From Streptosporangium album (GTDB taxonomy: Bacteria > Actinomycetota > Actinomycetes > Streptosporangiales > Streptosporangiaceae), in assembly GCF_014203795.1 (NCBI RefSeq), contig NZ_JACHJU010000003.1, positions 62,001 through 126,000 on the forward strand: a stretch of DNA of 64,000 nt, written 5' to 3'. The position numbers and the translations under genes are program-made. Below, piece by piece: positions 18,101 to 29,380 of the stretch. The notes beneath the pieces are model-generated. The model was not told where the DNA came from. It worked only from the letters and a program-made list of their open reading frames with translations, and ran no database searches. Position 1 is the first letter of the stretch, and every line of letters begins with the position of its first letter.

Positions 18101-18388
18101 ATGACAGAGACACGGCGAAGGTTCGATCAGGACTTCCGGGACGGTGCGATCCGGATCGTGGAGGAGACGGGCAGGCCGATCGTGCGGGTGGCCCGGGAAC
18201 TGGGCGTCAATGCGGGCACGTTGGCCAACTGGGTGAACATGGCCCGGCAGCGGCGCCGGGTCGGTAACGACGGCCTGGGCGAGGACGAGCTGGTCCGGCT
18301 GCGTAAGGAGAACGCCGAGCTGCAGATGCGGTGTGATGTGCTCAAGCGCGGTCTGACCCTCTGGGTGCAGGACTCGACGACCCGATGA
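18101..18388 (+). CDS. IS3-family transposase OrfA
   Basis: 95 residues. An HTH at about 10-55 (RDGAIRIVEETGRPIVRVA and GVNAGTLANWVN) is followed by a leucine-zipper-like helix, ELVRLRKENAELQMRCDVLK. GGGGGAC precedes ATG 18101. Its stop overlaps the start of orfB (ATGA at 18385). The downstream orfB is truncated, so the element is defective. Confidence 0.87.
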   Translation: MTETRRRFDQDFRDGAIRIVEETGRPIVRVARELGVNAGTLANWVNMARQRRRVGNDGLGEDELVRLRKENAELQMRCDVLKRGLTLWVQDSTTR

Positions 18389-18576
18389 GCGTGGTCGCCT
18401 TCATCTGCGCGCAGAGGGCCGAGCATGGCGTGCCGTACGCGGTGGCCTGCCGTGCTTTGAGCAGGTCGCAGGCCTGGCTCTACAAATGGCGGCAGCGTGG
18501 GACCTCCGCGCGGGAGCAGCGTCGACGGCGGTTGGATGCCGGGGTTGAGGAATCCAGGAACAGCGGTTGGCGGTAG
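18385..18576 (+). pseudogene. IS3-family transposase OrfB, N-terminal fragment
   Basis: It begins SVVAFICAQRAEHGVPYAVA and SRSQAWLYKW, the usual N-terminal HTH_21-type region of OrfB. After about 55 codons similarity is lost, and a stop follows close to the 3' end of intron B1. The DDE core is absent. Confidence 0.75.
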
Positions 18577-18740
18577 GGTCGGGAGCTGGCGCGGTGGTGA
18601 TCATGGTTGACGGTAGGGCCCAGGGCCTGTCTTCCGCCGGTTTCCCGGTCGGCTGTGCTCTCCCTGGTGTCCGTGGTCAGGTCACTCCGTTTCCAGCTCC
18701 CGCCGCATCGAACTGGGCGTGCGGTTCTCCCGCACCCAGC

Positions 18741-19327
18741 TCACCGACGCCGTTCACCGCCGGTATTCAGCTTTTCCCGCCAGGGCTTGCCGGCTCTGGG
18801 CGGGACGACGATTCCAGACAGCTTGATCAGGCCGCACTGGTCCGGCGAGCGGTAGGCGACCACGTCGATGCCGAAGCGCCGTCCGCGTTTGTGTCGCTTC
18901 CCGATAAAGATCGCCAGCCGTTGGATCGCGTAGTGCCTGATCTTGCCGATGCGGATCGTGGAGTGGCCGTACTTGAAGTACGTCGCCCACCCGCGCAGGA
19001 AGGCGTTCACCTCCTGCACGACCGCTTCGACCGACATCCACAGCCGGGACCGGTGGGTGAGTTCCCGGATCCGGTCGCGGGCGTGTGCCATCGCCTTGTC
19101 TGCGGGCCAGCGAGCCAGGAACCGCACCCCTCTGCCTCCGCGCCTCCCGCGAGAGCGCACCATCCGGTGACGGAAGCCCAGGAAGTCAAAACCGGGGCCT
19201 CCTTCCTCCAGGTGGATGATGGCCGTCTTGGCCTCCTTCGGCTCCAGGCCGAGTTCGGCCAGCAGCTCCCGCAGCCGCGCGAGCGCGGCCTCGGCCTGCT
19301 GCCGGGATCTGCACATCACCAGCAGGA
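18741..19327 (-). pseudogene. ltrA: Intron B1 reverse transcriptase-maturase, C-terminal exon
   Basis: It begins directly after intron A with (L)LLVMCRSRQQAEAALARL, which completes the FADD-LLLVM motif. It continues with the thumb/maturase X region (FLRGWATYFKYGHSTIRIGK) and ends RAGKPWREKLNTG before a TGA adjoining domain V. Joined to the N-terminal exon it gives a 463-residue protein of normal length. Confidence 0.85.
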
Positions 19328-19387
19328 GAGTAGGCCGGGGGAATCGCACCCCCGGCCTCTCGCAGAACCGGACTTAAACCTCTCGGC

Positions 19388-20671
19388 TTATCCGGCTCCC
19401 ATCGCCCAGCCGTCAGGACGAGCGCCGAGACGCCAGTGCGCGAACAGGCGGGGAGATCGCCGGGCGATCTCGGCCAGCCAGGCCATCGCGCGCCGTTCCC
19501 GGCGTTTGAGCCGTTTGTATTTCCGGCACGCCCAGCCCACCAGGAGCTTGTTGAGATGCCGGAGGAAGGAGAGCAACCGGGACCGGTAGAAGCGCCCGTA
19601 ATAGTTGATCCACCCCTGCACGATGCTGTTGAACATGCGGGCAAGGTCGTCCAGAGACTTGTCACTGCGCCGGGACAGATGCCAGGAGCGGATCACCGCT
19701 CCCATCGCCTTCATCGCCTGCGTGCTGACCGCGGGCAAGAACGACACGAAGTGCTTGCCGTGCTTGTTCTTGGCCAGCCGGGGCCGGAACTCATAGCCCA
19801 AGAACGTGAACCGGGTGTGCTCGTGCGAGCCCGTCCGGTCGGCGTCCTTGCAGTAGATGATGCATGTCTTGTCCGGATGCAACTCCAGGCCGACCTGCGC
19901 CAGACGCATTGCAATCGCGTCTCGCACGTATTCGGCCTGCCGGCGGCTGCCGCAGTGCACCACCGCGTCATCGCAGTAACGCTCGAAACCAAGCGCCGGA
20001 AATTCCCGGGCCAGCCAGGCGTCGAACGCGTAATGCATGAACAGGTTAGCCAGCAAAGGTGAAATCGCCGACCCCTGCGGGGTCCCGCGATCTCGGGCGA
20101 CCAGGGTGCCATCCTGCCGTTGCATCGGAGCGGTCAACCACCGCTGGACATACAACAGGATCCACCGCTGATCCGGTGAAAGGTGCTTGGCGACGGCCTT
20201 GAGCACCAGGTCATGCGGCACGGTGTCGAAGAAGGCCCGGATGTCCATGTCGATCACCCAATCCTTCCGCCAGCACCGCACCCGGCACGCCCCAACCGCA
20301 TCCAGCGCCGACTTGCCCGGCCGATAGCCGTAGGAATCCGGATGGAAGATCGGTTCGACCTTCGGCTCCAGATACATCCGCACCACCGTCTGGGCCACCC
20401 GGTCGGCCACGGTCGGCACGCCCAGCACCCGCACCCCTCGCCCTTGCGGCTTGGGGATCTCCACCGCTTTCACCGGCGGCGGGAAGTACGAGCCTGAGGA
20501 CAACCGGTTCCAGATCCGATACAGATTCCGGTCCCGATCGGCCTCGAACTGCGCGATCGACTCCTCATCGACCCCCGCCGCCCCCTTGTTGGCCTTGACT
20601 CTCTGAAACGCTTCCCAGACCTTCCACTTGTCGATCTGAAACGGCTTGTCCTGCTGCCTGAGTTCGCTCAC
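19388..20671 (-). CDS. ltrA: Intron A reverse transcriptase-maturase (copy 1)
   Basis: 427 residues, intact and apparently identical to copy 2. RT motifs are VRVLGVPTVADRVAQTVV, SYGYRPGKSALDAVG, VIDMDIRAFFDTVPHD, RGTPQGSAISPLLANL, and the catalytic FERYCDDAVVHC. Maturase domain: FNSIVQGWINYYGRFYRS. No HNH endonuclease motif is visible at the C-terminus. The stop codon lies inside domain V. GTG start with GGGAGGAG upstream. Confidence 0.92.
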   Translation of the reverse strand: MSELRQQDKPFQIDKWKVWEAFQRVKANKGAAGVDEESIAQFEADRDRNLYRIWNRLSSGSYFPPPVKAVEIPKPQGRGVRVLGVPTVADRVAQTVVRMYLEPKVEPIFHPDSYGYRPGKSALDAVGACRVRCWRKDWVIDMDIRAFFDTVPHDLVLKAVAKHLSPDQRWILLYVQRWLTAPMQRQDGTLVARDRGTPQGSAISPLLANLFMHYAFDAWLAREFPALGFERYCDDAVVHCGSRRQAEYVRDAIAMRLAQVGLELHPDKTCIIYCKDADRTGSHEHTRFTFLGYEFRPRLAKNKHGKHFVSFLPAVSTQAMKAMGAVIRSWHLSRRSDKSLDDLARMFNSIVQGWINYYGRFYRSRLLSFLRHLNKLLVGWACRKYKRLKRRERRAMAWLAEIARRSPRLFAHWRLGARPDGWAMGAG

Positions 20672-21172
20672 CTGGCTCCTCCCGGCCCGATCGGATGACC
20701 AGCCGGTTGACCACCAAGCGACTCCGGGCGACCCGGCCCCTTCGCTCCACGCCCATTACGGCGCTTCTGCACTACTACGAGCCGGTCCGTCCCTCCGCCT
20801 CGCCCCGGTACTCGGCCCCTTGCAGTGTCCGCTGCTTGGGGTACTCCCTTCGGCCGGACGCTCCAACACGCGCCCGACACCGCTGAGACGGCAGGTTCCC
20901 ACGTTCCGTACTGGCGCCCAAGCCGAACTCGCGCCACCTTGACGCCGGTCACCACCTGGCCAGCAAGCAGGCACCCGCCAGGCTCATCCCGGGGCAACAA
21001 CTGGACCCCGGTTTCGATGACGCCGCTACGCTTTCGACGTTTCATCAGTGGTTCACTCTCGTTCGCCTTCTCGGCTCACACCTGACGCATCTCGTGCGCC
21101 TTTTCCGCGACGCTCACCACCACGGCCATTGAGCCGCAGCAACTCGCGGTGGTTTGGGACCTCCCCCTGCGT

Positions 21173-23205
<2,033 letters not shown>

Positions 23206-23308
23206 TGCGTGAGCGATCCCGGAGGACCTACCTCCATCACCAGCACAGCACCGCATCCGAAGCTCGCGATCTTCTACATCACAACCTCCATCAGCGTTCG
23301 TGGCGCAC

Positions 23309-24113
23309 GATCGTCGGCGAACCGGATGATCACACCGTGCTCGCGTTCGTCCCATGCCCGGTCGATCCGGTGCAGGTAGACGTTGCAGAGCAGCGGCGAG
23401 ATCGGACCGCCCTGGGCGGTTCCGGTCACCTCACGCCGGACCTGTCCGTCCTGCATGACACCGGCTCGCAGGATCTGCCGGATCAGCTTCAGGACGGACT
23501 GGTCACACACGCGTTCCTCGATCGCTTGCATCAACCGATCATGCGGAATCGCCGAAAAGCAGTTGGCGATGTCCGTCTCGACCACCCACCGGCGGCCCCG
23601 CCAAGCCTCATCGATGACGACTTGAAGGGCGTCGTGCGCCGACCGTTTCGGCCGGAACCCGAAGCTGCACGTCGCGAAGTCCGCCTCGAACACCGGCTCA
23701 AGCACGATCTTCAACGCGGCCTGCACAACCCGGTCCCGAACCGTCGAGATGGAAAGCGGACGGTATTCATCCGCCCGTCCCGGTTTGGGGATCATCACCC
23801 CGCGCGCGGGCAGCGGACGGTACCGGCCCTCCCTCAGCTCGGCGGCCGGCTCGTCCACAAGCCGGACTGCTCCGTACTCGTGTTCGATCTGGTCCAGAGT
23901 GGTCCGGTCGATGCCGGGTGCGCCGTTGTTGGCGCGCACCGCGGCCCACCCACGCCACAGAACGTCCCTGCGCAGGACCTTGTCCATGAGCGCGTGAAAC
24001 CGTCGTCCGGGATCGGCCTTGGCCGTCCGGTAGAGCGTGTGCTGCAGGGCACGCACCTTGTCCAAGGGAGCCTTCACCAGGGCGGTGGGACCAGCCGACA
24101 TAGCGGCACTCAC
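23309..24113 (-). pseudogene. ltrA: Intron B1 reverse transcriptase-maturase, N-terminal exon
   Basis: 268 codons plus one base. RT blocks are present: RRDVLWRGWAAVRANNGAPG, RVVQAALKIVLEPVFEADF, SFGFRPKRSAHDAL, VVETDIANCFSAIPHD, and GTAQGGPISPLLCNVYL, ending in VIIRFADD. After the first base of the next codon the sequence changes to the 5' end of intron A (GTGCGCC). Unspliced mRNA would add the tail APRTLMEVVM and stop. The 805 nt here plus 587 nt at 18741-19327 make 464 codons in frame. Confidence 0.85.
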
Positions 24114-24744
24114 CGGGCACCTCCATCTGCCCCGGCATCATCTGGGGCGTCTGCATCAGCACGCGTCGACGAAGTAGGGGCCCTTCCCTCACCGCCGGTT
24201 CTGTTGTCCGATCGGCTCAAGCGGTACTACGGCCCCCTCCGACGCCCACCCGGCCAGCCATCCACTTCCCGAGGTCATCGGTTATGGGACACCACGCTCC
24301 GGCAACACGACTGCGCAGGTCACCGGGCCGGGGAGGGCCTCTCCAGTTCCCGCCGCCACTATCTGTACGTTCCACGCCCTCTACGCCGGGGGATCCTTCA
24401 CGGCTGCATCTTCAGGATCTTCACCGCTTCCATGGCCTTCGCCCTTCTCAGCCGGGCTCGGCATCCCCTCGCCCCACCCGTCACCGGGTGAGAGATCTAA
24501 CGACGCGGCAGGCTTCGCTTCATGCTGCGGACCGCACAGTTGCACGCCCCCAAGGGACGCTTGACGCTGGGCTTCGACTCCGACCGTTTCCAGACGGAGC
24601 CGCCAGCCTGCTACCGGGCTCCCTGACGACTACCCGGACCGGACTCGCACCGGCAAGCGACGACGAGCTTACGAGATCAGTCGTTAACCACTCATTTCGA
24701 TCAACCACCTATCTCTACTGGACGCACCTGAGAATGATCATGGC

Positions 24745-24947
24745 GTGGGTGGGCAGTCCGGGTCTCGATGCGGTGAACGTCCGGCGCACCGGCCGGCTCG
24801 GCCGCTTATCGGTCACGTGACCATTTTGCCCCGTCATGGCGGCCTGATCAGCGAAGGTCATCGTCACTGTCTTGGTGGTCCCGTCTCGCCCTGCTTCACA
24901 TCAAAAGGACTCATACGCCTATGTCTCACAGCAGTCTGACAGAGAGG
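24745..24947 (-). pseudogene. IS3-family end with orfA N-terminal fragment
   Basis: The minus-strand segment has the IS3 end TGTCAGACTGCTGTGAGACA, followed by an orfA start at 24861 reading TFADQAAMTGQNGHVTDK and PVRRTFT. The same arrangement is intact at 47283-47816. The fragment stops about 20-45 bp before the 5' end of intron B1. It truncates the DDE transposase gene on its right. Confidence 0.75.
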
Positions 24948-25632
24948 GTCCCGGATCGGCGGCCAGTTCCTCGACGTGGGAGATGCGGCGGATACCGGTC
25001 AGTTTGAGCGCGAGCAGCGATAACACCGAACTGGTCGCCTCGATCCACCGGCTGCCGGGGTATCCGGCCGCGGCCACGAGGGCGGGAAGATCCAGGGCGA
25101 CCAGTTCCGGGACTGCGAGCAGCAGGCCCGCCACCCGCGTCTCGGCGTGGGCGGGCAGCACGCCGAAGTCGGCGCTCTTGGCCACCGGCAACACCTGGCG
25201 GCGGGGCAGTCCACGCTGATCGTGCGGGCGCGGCCGCATCCGCTCAAAGCCTTCCTCGGCCAAGACCTCCGCCACGCCGGTCCGGTTCAGGGGCGTGCCT
25301 TCGGTGGCGAGGACCTGCGAGATCTCCACCGCCGAATGGCCGCCCCAGCGCAGCTCGATGATCCGCGTGCGGGCCGCGTCTTTGGCCGGAGCGGTCTTGG
25401 GGCCGGGCCGGGGCGGTGGTGCGAAGAAGTCCCGGTGGCCCGCTCGGAAGTCACGCACCACCGTGGTCGATGCCGCCGGTGTGTAGCCGAATCGGTCGGC
25501 TGCATCCGTCAGTGCGACGCCGTCCAGCAGGTAGGCGCGCAATGCCTCATAGCGGCGCTGGAGCGGGTCGGCCGGGTCGGTGAAGAACTCCGCGCCCGGC
25601 CGTGACCAGGGTGATCTGGCTGTATGTTCCAT
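24948..25632 (-). pseudogene. HTH-DDE transposase, N-terminal part
   Basis: From ATG 25632 it reads as the DNA-binding half of a large transposase: DPADPLQRRYEALRAYLLDG, RFGYTPAASTTVVRDFRAGH, LNRTGVAEVLAEEGFERM, and LKLTGIRRISHVEELAADPG. It is cut at about 24947 by the IS3 end, so the catalytic domain is missing. A hairpin-like GCCTCA ... TGAGGC lies just upstream of the start. Confidence 0.72.
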
Positions 25633-25931
25633 GCCTCAAGCAAAACCTGAGGCGGTCAAGGAGGTCGTGGCCGGCCCCGCCGTACCTGATGCCGCAGCTC
25701 CAGATCCCCGTGTTTTCCGGGCTTGCTCACATCCGCCGAAACGAATCAACCACGGGTGCCCGGAGGCACAGAAAAACGATCATGGCTTCGCATACAGCCA
25801 GACCACCCCGATGATGCCGACAGGGCGGATGGGCAAACCCCGTACGAGCAAGGGCATTCCGACTCCGTCCAGCAAGACCGGAAAGCCCGCGATCAGGGTG
25901 AATTACGATCCGTGGAAATCGGCGTTAGCGT
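25633..25931. other. Intergenic stretch without recognised genes
   Basis: I see no gene, tRNA or clear repeat in these 300 bases, apart from the GCCTCA/TGAGGC hairpin at the left edge. Confidence 0.5.
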
Positions 25932-26120
25932 TACGGGATGTTCGAGCATGTCAGGACGGGTGTGCACGACAACGGCGTTGAGTCAACGTCGGCCCGAACG
26001 TGGCGGGAGAGTCTGGCGCGATAACGCGACCTTGAGTGTTTCCGCAGGTCGCGGTGACCATCTGTACCATGATCCATCTCACCGCTAATGGCTGTCCTCT
26101 CGTTCCTCGACCCCGGAGGT
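25932..26120. repeat. MITE family 2, copy a (189 bp, left end truncated)
   Basis: It is nearly identical over 189 bp to 28929-29117 (same orientation, offset 2997). At least one difference (AACGTCGG vs AGCGTCGG) is visible. The right end CGCTAATGGCTGTCC ... CTCGACCCCGG matches the terminal inverted repeat of copy b, but the matching left end is mostly absent. It interrupts the DUF2637 gene. Confidence 0.85.
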
Positions 26121-26351
26121 CAGCCATGCCGACAGGGCGAACGCGGCGTACGCCTCCACACCGATCGGCAGCGTGACAGCGCTGTTGATCTCCCAATCGT
26201 CGGCGATCCCCGGCAGCAGCTTCACCGGACCGAACCCGGTCATCTCCCCGAGACCGACCCACCCGGACCATGTAGCGACTCCGGCCGGGAGTGCCAGCAG
26301 GGCGAGAGGCCAGCGGCGAGGCCAGCGAACGGAGTGGGGGCTACTGGTCAT
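26085..26351 (-). CDS. DUF2637 membrane protein, C-terminus replaced by MITE 2
   Basis: ATG 26351 opens a protein with a hydrophobic helix (LALLALPAGVATWSGWVGLG) and the conserved PIGVEAYAAFALSAWL. DUF2637 proteins are found in mobilisable and conjugative elements of actinomycetes. After residue about 76 the frame enters the MITE and ends SGVEEREDSH, so the cytoplasmic part normally following the helices is lost. Its start overlaps the stop of the upstream small gene by 11 nt. Confidence 0.7.
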   Translation of the reverse strand: MTSSPHSVRWPRRWPLALLALPAGVATWSGWVGLGEMTGFGPVKLLPGIADDWEINSAVTLPIGVEAYAAFALSAWLTSGVEEREDSH

Positions 26352-26544
26352 CAGTGGTCCCCTCTCTCAGTAAGGCAGCCACTTCGTCTATGTGGCGGAG
26401 CCCCACTCGAACGATCGCGTTGTGGATCTCGGTTTTGGTCAGCTCAAGTCGAGCGGCCAGGATCACGTCAATCCGCCGAGCGTCGACCTCTGCGGCGACT
26501 TCGGGGGAGACGAGCAGGCGGCCGACAGGTGGCCTCTGGGCCAT
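26341..26544 (-). CDS. Small hypothetical protein (67 residues)
   Basis: ATG 26544 has AGGAG 7 nt upstream. The protein reads PPVGRLLVSPEVAAEVDARR followed by a helical region (LTKTEIHNAIVRVGLRHIDE). The pattern suggests a small DNA-binding or regulatory protein, possibly ribbon-helix-helix, but I do not recognise the family. It overlaps the DUF2637 start and so is probably cotranscribed with it. Confidence 0.6.
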   Translation of the reverse strand: MAQRPPVGRLLVSPEVAAEVDARRIDVILAARLELTKTEIHNAIVRVGLRHIDEVAALLREGTTDDQ

Positions 26545-26722
26545 GGGGTTACTCCTGGTGGGTGGCGCGTGGGTAAGCGCGGATCTCGTTGTCATGAAAA
26601 CCAGCATTGCACGTGATGGAAACTGTTGGCAACAGTGTCAGTCGCATGTAATGCTGGTGAGCGTCACCAGGGTATGCCTGATGATCTCCGGTGCCAACGA
26701 ACGGCACCGGCAGACAGCAAAA

Positions 26723-26760
26723 GGCCCCGCCGACTTCCTGGACAGATGCCCGGCGGGGCC
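26723..26760 (+). terminator. GC-rich hairpin upstream of a small membrane-protein gene
   Basis: GGCCCCGCCG (26723-26732) pairs with CGGCGGGGCC (26751-26760) across an 18-nt loop, preceded by an A-run. It lies 23 nt before the ATG at 26784 and could be a terminator for the opposite strand or an attenuator. Confidence 0.5.
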
Positions 26761-26783
26761 ACCTCACGAGAGGTGATCCAATC

Positions 26784-26993
26784 ATGGACGACCTGACACG
26801 GTTCTGGGGACTCCTGTGCAGGCTGGCGCACGCTGTGCGCGTCACGGCCGCCACGCTGGCAGCGCTCGCGCTGGTGATCCAGGACGTCACCATTCACACG
26901 CTGAGCAGGTGGCACGCCCAGCAGCTCCCCAGAGGTCTGGTCGAGGTGACCGCGCCGGCCCCCGCGGAGCAAGTGCAGGAGCGCACGGCGTAA
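26784..26993 (+). CDS. Small single-pass membrane protein (69 residues)
   Basis: GAGAGGTGA lies 8 nt before ATG 26784. A hydrophobic segment (VTAATLAALALVIQDVTI) near residues 20-38 is followed by a short polar tail. No family recognised. It is oriented opposite to the DUF2637 genes and ends at the left arm of a 40-bp inverted repeat. Confidence 0.5.
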   Translation: MDDLTRFWGLLCRLAHAVRVTAATLAALALVIQDVTIHTLSRWHAQQLPRGLVEVTAPAPAEQVQERTA

Positions 26994-26995
26994 AA

Positions 26996-28855
26996 GGCCC
27001 TCCGCTCGGGTCGCCGCCACCAGACGCAAAGTAGCTGCGAGTAACCGGGCGTTCCCGGACAGCTTGTTAGCGGAGCAACCCGCCACATCTCCCCCGCAGG
27101 GAGCAGGACGAGCCCCAGGCCTCGTTGGTGAGCTACTCCAGCGGCCCGAACTTCATGTCCGAGACATCGATGGCCATCCCCCGCACCTGCTGCTCAGTTA
27201 TCCCGCGCACACCCCTCAAGTCGGCGCCGCGCAGGACCGCGCGGGTCAGGTCCGCGCCGGTCAGGTCCGCGCCGGTCAGGTCCGCGCCGGTCAGGTCCGC
27301 GCCGGTCAGGTCCGCGCCCAGGTCCGTGCCGGTCAGGTCCGCGCCCAGGTCCGCGCCGCGCAGGACCGCGCCGCGCAGGACCGCGCGGGTCAGGTCCGCG
27401 CCGGTCAGGTCCGCGCCGGTCAGGTCCGCGCCCAGGTCCGTGCCGGTCAGGTCCGCGCCCAGGTCCGCGCCGCGCAGGACCGCGCCGCGCAGGACCGCGC
27501 GGGTCAGGTCCGCGCCGGTCAGGTCCGCGCCGTTCAGCTTCGCGCCGTTCAGGAACGCGCCGGTCAGGTCCGCGTCGGTCAGGTTCGCGCCGTTCAGGAC
27601 CGCGCGGGTCAGGTCCGTGCCGGTCAGGTTCGCGCCGTTCAGCTTCGCGCCGTTCAGGAACGCGCCGGTCAGGTCCGCGTCGGTCAGGTTCGCGCCGTTC
27701 AGGACCGCGCGGGTCAGGTCCGCGCCGCGCAGGTCCGCGCCGGTCAGGTTCGCGCCGCGCAGGTCCGCTTCGGTCAGGTCCGCGCCGCGCAGGAACGCGC
27801 TGGTCAGGAACGCTTTGGGAAAGCGGCTGAAGGAGAAGTCTGCGCGGTCATTAACCTCGCCGCTTTCATCGAATGCGGCCAGAGTGGGAGCAATGGTCAA
27901 CGCCGCGACTACATCGGCAGGGAGACGCACGTAGGAGCCGTTATCTTCCCCGGCGTCACTGCATCGCTTGGGCGGGGTTTTCTCACCGGGTTGAAGAGCG
28001 CACCCGTCGTGGTTGCGGACGAACGCCGACAACACATTGCGGATGCTGTCCCGGTCGCGAGTGGAGTCAGTGGTCAGGCGTTGCAGGGCGTAGATGCCGC
28101 CCAGTCGTACGTCGGATTTGGTGGAACCGAGCTGTTCGATGGCTTTCGTGTACCGGTCGGTGATCTGCCCCTCCTGGGTGGTGTTCAGCGTTTGAGCGGT
28201 GTACCAGAGCCCCAGTGCCGTGAATACGACACCGCCGATCACGACTAGCCCGGTCACTGCCTGGACGAGCGTGTGACGCGCGGAGTTGACTGCCTCCACC
28301 CGTTCGGCCGCGGTCATCTCTGTGCGTTCGACGTCCGTGAGCGGGGTGCGTTCGCCGGCGAGGTATCGGGCGGCCGGCCCGATGAGGGCCGCGAGCGCAA
28401 GGCAGGCCGCCAGCGTAAGCGCGACGCCCGCTAAGACCCAGCGCTCCCAGGTTGGTCCTGTCCACATGATCGAGGCCCAGGCGCAGGTGGCGATCAATGC
28501 CAGGAGCGGGACCAGCCAGCGCCCGCGCCGCCACCACCTGTGGCGTGGCGGTGCGGGCGGTGGGGGGTTGTCTGACGGCTGTGCTGGGGCTGGTTCTGAC
28601 TCCACTGGTGGCGGTGGGTGCGGTGTCCGCCCCCTAGTTGAGGAGGCGAAGGCGACTCCGGCTGCGGCCGACGTGAGGAGCGCGGCCAACGTGAGGGCTG
28701 CGCGGAAAAGCAGGGGTTTACCAGCCATGCTGATGATTGCACCAGGTCCGCTGGCCCAGTGGAACAGGAGATGATCAACCCTCGCGACCACACGGCGTGA
28801 CACTGATTACTCAGCGCTACTTTGCGTCTGGTGGCAGCGACCCGAGCGGAGGGCC
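26996..28855. repeat. 40-bp inverted repeat flanking the pentapeptide gene
   Basis: The left arm 26996-27035 (GGCCCTCCGCTCGGGTCGCC onward) matches the reverse complement of 28816-28855 with one mismatch in 40. The arms enclose the pentapeptide-repeat gene and little else. They may be termini of a cargo element or the result of an inverted duplication. Confidence 0.82.
27133..28728 (-). CDS. Membrane-anchored pentapeptide-repeat protein
   Basis: 531 residues from ATG 28728 (GTG 28803 is possible). Hydrophobic helices lie at about 7-28, 71-89, 98-118 and 153-176, and a proline-rich linker at 35-62 separates the first two. Next comes a conserved juxtamembrane region (EGQITDRYTKAIEQLGSTKS, DVRLGGIYALQRL). 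From about 295 to 505 there are some 40 A(D/N)LxG-type repeats, which would form a right-handed beta-helix. Two blocks contain GADLGADL steps with four instead of five residues. Large internal duplications are evident. Similar actinomycete proteins have unknown function. Confidence 0.88.
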   Translation of the reverse strand: MAGKPLLFRAALTLAALLTSAAAGVAFASSTRGRTPHPPPPVESEPAPAQPSDNPPPPAPPRHRWWRRGRWLVPLLALIATCAWASIMWTGPTWERWVLAGVALTLAACLALAALIGPAARYLAGERTPLTDVERTEMTAAERVEAVNSARHTLVQAVTGLVVIGGVVFTALGLWYTAQTLNTTQEGQITDRYTKAIEQLGSTKSDVRLGGIYALQRLTTDSTRDRDSIRNVLSAFVRNHDGCALQPGEKTPPKRCSDAGEDNGSYVRLPADVVAALTIAPTLAAFDESGEVNDRADFSFSRFPKAFLTSAFLRGADLTEADLRGANLTGADLRGADLTRAVLNGANLTDADLTGAFLNGAKLNGANLTGTDLTRAVLNGANLTDADLTGAFLNGAKLNGADLTGADLTRAVLRGAVLRGADLGADLTGTDLGADLTGADLTGADLTRAVLRGAVLRGADLGADLTGTDLGADLTGADLTGADLTGADLTGADLTRAVLRGADLRGVRGITEQQVRGMAIDVSDMKFGPLE

Positions 28856-28895
28856 TAAAAGGCATGCCCTCGCCGGGCGGGCAGGCTCCGGGATC

Positions 28896-29117
28896 GGGGT
28901 CGAGGAACGACGGGACAGCCATTAGCGGTACGGGATGTTCGAGCATGTCAGGACGGGTGTGCACGACAACGGCGTTGAGTCAGCGTCGGCCCGAACGTGG
29001 CGGGAGAGTCTGGCGCGATAACGCGACCTTGAGTGTTTCCGCAGGTCGCGGTGACCATCTGTACCATGATCCATCTCACCGCTAATGGCTGTCCTCTCGT
29101 TCCTCGACCCCGGAGGT
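28896..29117. repeat. MITE family 2, copy b (about 220 bp, complete)
   Basis: Terminal inverted repeat of about 32 bp: GGGTCGAGGAACGACGGGAC followed by AGCCATTAGCGG on the left (from 28898), and its near-perfect complement ending CTCGTTCCTCGACCC on the right (to about 29113). The internal sequence is the same as 25932-26120. It cuts an IS66-type gene, giving it the same C-terminal tail as the DUF2637 protein. Confidence 0.85.
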
Positions 29118-29345
29118 GACCGTGCCGCACGCGCACTGGCAGCGGTGGGCCCGATGCTCGGTCACCATCACCGTGACCAGCGGAATGTCACGCACCTGAC
29201 GACGGACAAAGCCGACGCTGTCGCTCGCGGACAGGCCAGATCCGCAGCCGGTGCACGCAGGCGGCACATGATCGGCGATCTCGTCGGGCACCTCGGCCAT
29301 GCTCAGCCCTGACCCGGGCGCTCCGGGTCGGGGTCCCGGTAGCAC
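29082..29345 (-). pseudogene. IS66-type transposase, zinc-finger fragment
   Basis: The readable part is PGAPGSGLSMAEVPDEIADH, PPACTGCGSGLSASDS, QVRDIPLVTVMVTEHRAHRC and QCACGTVT. These are the Cys-rich N-terminal zinc-binding segments of IS66 TnpC. The 5' side is cut by a half copy of MITE 1 at 29330, and the 3' side by MITE 2 (tail SGVEEREDSH). Confidence 0.75.
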
Positions 29346-29380
29346 TGACGAAGTTTCGGTCGGATATAGTCGCGACCTGC
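29330..29380. repeat. MITE family 1, copy B (left half only)
   Basis: GGGGTCCCGGTAGCACTGACG, then TTTCGGTCGGATATAGTCGC, resembling the left terminal and sub-terminal parts of copies A and D. No matching right end (TACCGGGACCCC) was found downstream. From here to 29619 I see no gene. Confidence 0.6.

Noticed and set aside
27230..27800. CR-like tandem repeats (GGTCAGGTCCGCGCC) that could look like a CRISPR array
   Set aside because: Units are 15 bp codon-level repeats without unique spacers, inside a coding sequence.
27064..28248. Plus-strand repeat protein with repeated VRAGQ units
   Set aside because: It is the antisense image of the pentapeptide repeats. The minus-strand reading gives proper A(D/N)LxG repeats and membrane helices.
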